From assembly GCA_040954595.2 (NCBI GenBank), contig CM082580.2:10478001-10542000 (forward strand): DNA of 64,000 bases, written 5' to 3'. Positions 60,561-64,000 of the stretch are shown here, piece by piece. This stretch comes from Balanoglossus misakiensis (taxonomy: Eukaryota; Hemichordata). Position 1 is the stretch's first letter. The number at the start of each line of letters is the position of its first letter. The notes under the pieces are model-generated. The model was not told the DNA's origin and did no database searches. It was given only the letters and a program-made list of their open reading frames with translations. The translations under genes were made by a program, and so were the position numbers.

Positions 60561-62884
60561 TCAGTCAAGATCTCGCACGCTGAGTCTGTCGTCGCTGCTC
60601 TCGTCGTTGCTGTCGCTGTAGTCTTCAAGTTCGAATGTTACTGATTTCAGTGTGCTGTTCGATCCCGATGTCCATTTTGATGTTTCGGTACCTGCACTAC
60701 TGCCGCTGCCGTTGCTACTACGACTCTTGCTGGATGCCGCCCCGGATTTGGAGCTCGTTCCGCCGGAAGACCGCGCCTCGGTAGACGCACTCTTTTTCGT
60801 GACCTCGCTGCTTCGTGTATGGCCACTGCTGGTACTGCTGCTGCTGGTGTCATCGGTCGGTGAGTTTGCTTCTGTCGACTTCTTTGACTTGCAAACGATT
60901 ATCTTCGCTACCTTTTCCTTTGACACTGCGCTACCGCCAGCTGAGCTGGCCTCTTTTGTCTTTAAACCGCCAGGTGTTCGCTTTTGAGTGATTTTCGAAT
61001 CGTTTTTATTACTACCCGGCACCCGCCGGCCATTACTGTTCCTGTGAGAAAACTTCGATGACACCTGTGTTGAGGCGGGCAAGTCGGGCGTTTCCTTCGG
61101 CGGGCCGCGCCTGGACACCGCTTTTGATTTCCGCGCGGTATTTCCGCTTTTGACCTTGACGTCTGGGCCCTTTCGATGAGAGTTGTGCAGTGCCTCGTCC
61201 ATCAGAGTTTTCGCCCATTGCTTGTAGCGGTGCCTCATGCAATTGTGCCCGCGTCGGAATACGTTAGACAGATAGCATCGGTAGCAGTGCACGTCTCTCC
61301 AGTAACACGCTGGCCATCTTTTATCTGGAAGAAAATTTTAAATGTCGAGAGTTAATTGACAACAGGGAAGTGATTCTGTTTTTGTTGTTTTGCTCTGTGT
61401 CTCCCTGACAATTCTTTAATATAAATCACATGATCCGGCCATGTGACCCACAGCATTGTCATTTCCAGGTGACGGGCAAACAACATGGCGGCATCCCATC
61501 TAAGTTTTTTCGATCATGTTTATATTCTAGAACCGCCAGACACGTAACATACAGGCATGGTGCCTCATGAGTCCCATGGCGTTTTGTCTGCACAGATCTG
61601 CATCACGTCGCCCGTCAGCTGGAAATGTGAATACCAACGTAACTGCGTCTGACTGCATCTGACGTCATTTGATATCTGAAGACTATTCTCTGCAGCTATG
61701 TGCGTGAACAGCTGTTATTCAGGTCCCTCCTCTCTCCCTGACACCCTCCCACCCTCTCACCAATTGCCTCCCTCCCCAAACTCTCACTCTCTCCATCTCC
61801 CCCATTCTCTCTACCTCTCTCTCCAGAGTCCCCATTACATGTGTTTCACTTCTCAGATATCGCACAGAAAAGGCATAATTGCAGGTGCATTAGCGACACC
61901 ATTATGCTTATTAGGGCGTCATTATCTGAAAGATGGTTGACATTAATGAGAGCATAATTTAGCAGAAAAGATGTTACAACACACATGTACAGTTACCACC
62001 TACATGTTGCGAAGGTCAGCGCTAAGATATCGCTTCTGTTGGCTCTCTTGCCGACCAAACTTGGGAAGACGCCGGGCCGACCGCGCGTCGATGGCCGACT
62101 TCTTTCTAACAACCAGACGCCAAAGGTGTCCCAGAAATATGGATAGTCCTCCTCGCGTAATTCAGAGATAGGGCCACCCAAGAGCGGAAAACGATCTGTG
62201 ATGATGGTGGAAATGAAAACAACAGAGAGGAGAATAGGGAGTGGTATTTATGTACAACCTATTGTTGCAGTAATAATTGAAGTTTAATAGGTGCCATAAT
62301 TACATGGTGCAGCTGATCCTCGCGTTGTGGTGGACTCGGGCTCGGAGGAATCTTGAACATTCAATATCATACTCGTGAGGGCGCGCGCACACTTGTACGA
62401 ACGTGAAAAAACCCTAAAGTTATGTACTCTTTCGACTGTACGTGTAACTCTACAAAACAGAAATTAATCAGGCGTGACGTACCAATCAACTCATCGAAAT
62501 CCTCGATCCGGTATGGTGTAGGGACATATACGTTCCGTAAAACAGACTTCGCTTTCTGCGTCAAGTCACATAGATCGTCGGGCTGAAAAGTAACGCTTGG
62601 AGAATTAGCTCTCGCCTACCCACGTATAGACTAGAAAAAATCAGCCATTCGAGGGCGCTCCTGTCTGCAATTATGCAAAAATGCAAGATTTAACCCCCAA
62701 AATAAACGCGACTTGTGTACTAACTACGAGCATTGCAGAAACAACGGGTAAATACTGCACAACGTACCGTCAGTGGTAGGGTTATCGGCCCAAGCATTCG
62801 GTGACGCCGATCTCCTCCGCTACGACTTCGGAAGGACCTACTCCCAGATAAAGAGTCCACCAATGCGCTTATCGAAAGGCTCAT
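60561..62884 (-). CDS. Unrecognised protein with N-terminal conserved-looking region, Cys/His cluster and Ser-rich basic tail
   Basis: Four exons 5' to 3': 62768-62884, 62483-62582, 62004-62195 and 60561-61324. Phases 0, 1 and 1 agree, and the product is 390 aa. I do not recognise the family. Exon 1 encodes a short Arg/Ser-rich start and GPITLPLT; exon 2 VYVPTPYRIEDFDELI; exon 3 an aromatic segment (EDYPYFWDTFGVWLLERS). These look like folded, conserved sequence. The start of exon 4 holds a Cys/His cluster (CYWRDVHCYRCYL, then HNCMRHRY), which could bind zinc. From about residue 195 the protein is low-complexity, rich in Ser, Lys, Thr and Gly, and ends in an acidic stretch (DYSDSNDESSDD). The composition suggests a nuclear or scaffold protein; this is inference. 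The start ATG at 62884 is the first in frame and no acceptor is needed upstream. Confidence 0.72.
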
Positions 62885-63716
62885 GTCATTTTTTTTTTCA
62901 CTTTTCGCTTTGAATTTTAATTCCAACACATGCCAGTAAACACGGACGTTCGAATGTTCTATCCGGATTCTCCAGGCAGAATTTACGGTGTGCCAATCGA
63001 ACGCACGCAAATTCATGTCATCGGGCGCACGCGTATATACGCGGGCACACGTGGAACCCGGGTTCAGTACATGTATGTACATATACTCTGTATGTATAAC
63101 ATGTGCGTACTGATTACTAATATTTTGCAGTGTGGCAAATACATACATCTGCCATCTACCCACTTTTGAATATTCATAATACACATGTAATTCATGTCCT
63201 CGCTGACTCAGTGAGTCTGCTCTCGAATTGGCAAACAAATCATGTTTTGACATCGCGATATTTAGCCTCGTCTATTAGTCACATACTCGAAATACTTAAA
63301 TTGAATTATCGGTATTCATAACCATCCGGAACAATGCCACTCTTTCACAGAATCGTGAATATAGAAAGCAGAACAGTTTTATCGACAGCATTCATCAACT
63401 CTAACAGTTGATTATTTTATTTACTAAAAGCACTTTAGATCCCCTTATAAAATGTATTTCGCATGAAGCTTTCCCATGTGACCCCACCCGACCGTACATT
63501 GTAGACGCACTGTCAACTTGATGGTACTAAAATATAACCAGTTAAATTGGTTACCACTCCCGAAAAATAAACCATATCTTGCCATTTATTTTCAGCTAGT
63601 ACACACTATTTAGATTCTATTGTCTATTTCTGTTATCAAAATATTAATATTAGCATGAGAAACAACAAAGTTTATGCCACCTATAACCTGTTTATATTTA
63701 GACCGAACAGAAATAC
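62885..63716. promoter_or_regulatory. Divergent intergenic interval (possible shared promoter)
   Basis: An 832-bp gap separates two start codons that face apart. It contains tacatgta-type palindromes near 63067-63083 and a T-rich tract at 62890-62898. No specific element is secure. Confidence 0.3.
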
Positions 63717-63977
63717 ATGTATGTCATCCGGATAGTCAATGTTGAATTGTTCCGCGCTTTTGTACATCTTCAAGTTGTATTTTGTGTTCTGTTGTCTTTA
63801 ATCGCAGTAAACATTGTTGCAACGGAACAGACAAGGACTATCCCGCCTCCCAGAAACTCTAGCCAGCTTACGTTCCGGCCGAATACGAATACATCGGCCA
63901 GAAAGTCAATTATCAGCTGTACGTTGAACAACACCGTTACTTTTGCCGCCGATTCCAGTTGCAAGGCGCGATTAAAG
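63717..63977 (+). CDS. Probable first exon of a secreted or single-pass membrane protein (partial)
   Basis: An ATG at 63717 opens a frame of 87 codons that ends at a strong donor (aaag|gtgagg) in phase 0. The start encodes a clear hydrophobic segment (LQVVFCVLLSLIAV) that fits a signal peptide or signal anchor. After it comes an extracellular-like stretch with potential N-glycosylation sites (NSS, NNT) and two cysteines. The rest lies beyond the window, so no family can be named. It could also be a chance open frame, but the signal-peptide pattern and donor together make an exon likely. Confidence 0.45.
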
Positions 63978-64000
63978 GTGAGGTAGTAGAGCAGGAAAAA

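Noticed and set aside
1-64000. tRNA, rRNA, CRISPR or bacterial-type operon features
   Set aside because: No tRNA B-box or cloverleaf, no rRNA and no spaced direct-repeat array was recognised by eye; a covariance-model scan would be needed to exclude small RNAs.

Overview
The window is animal (deuterostome) genomic DNA, and a lancelet (Branchiostoma-like) genome is the best fit. The evidence is short multi-exon genes with GT-AG introns of about 0.1-0.7 kb, a vertebrate-type tyrosinase with its transmembrane tail, an SNAPC1 orthologue, an NLR-like innate-immunity gene with a glycosyltransferase head, an unusual receptor tyrosine kinase, tandem intron-poor GPCR genes, abundant short tacatgta-type palindromes, and many microsatellites. 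The species call is inference. All exon models were joined by hand from splice consensus, reading frame and phase.

Layout. (1) 70-6949, + strand: one seven-exon gene coding, in order, a GT-B glycosyltransferase-like domain, low-complexity linkers, a TRADD-N-like domain, the helical post-NACHT part of an NLR, and a long ribonuclease-inhibitor-type LRR array. No NACHT P-loop is encoded. Its 5' end lies outside the window. (2) 8277-8923, +: two possible exons of an unidentified gene (weak). (3) 10-20 kb, - strand: four rhodopsin-class GPCR genes of one family. The middle two sit in a recent ~2.07-kb tandem duplication. (4) 20.1-28.7 kb: no convincing gene; one large palindrome and one GA microsatellite. 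(5) 28995-30731, -: intronless BTB-BACK-Kelch protein. (6) 31146-33891, -: nine-exon SNAPC1 (snRNA-activating complex, SNAP43). (7) 34843-37611, +: seven-exon tyrosinase, divergent from SNAPC1 over <1 kb that carries E-boxes of the MITF type. (8) 38308-46625, -: 22-exon receptor tyrosine kinase (cadherin-like, EGF, Ig-like, two EGF-like, TM, kinase), convergent with tyrosinase. Its introns hold an antisense LINE reverse-transcriptase fragment and a MITE-like hairpin. (9) 46.7-53.1 kb: no gene seen. (10) 53200-58605, +: three-exon GPI-anchored Ly6/LU-domain protein with a long microsatellite-filled first intron. (11) 60561-62884, -: four-exon gene for a basic, Ser-rich protein with a Cys/His cluster that I do not recognise. 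(12) 63717 to the end, +: probable first exon of a secreted or membrane protein.

The genes do not form one pathway. The most unusual items are the NACHT-less glycosyltransferase/TRADD-N/LRR protein, the receptor kinase architecture, and a perfect 25-nt inverted copy of tyrosinase coding exon 4 in the shared 3' region between tyrosinase and the receptor kinase gene.
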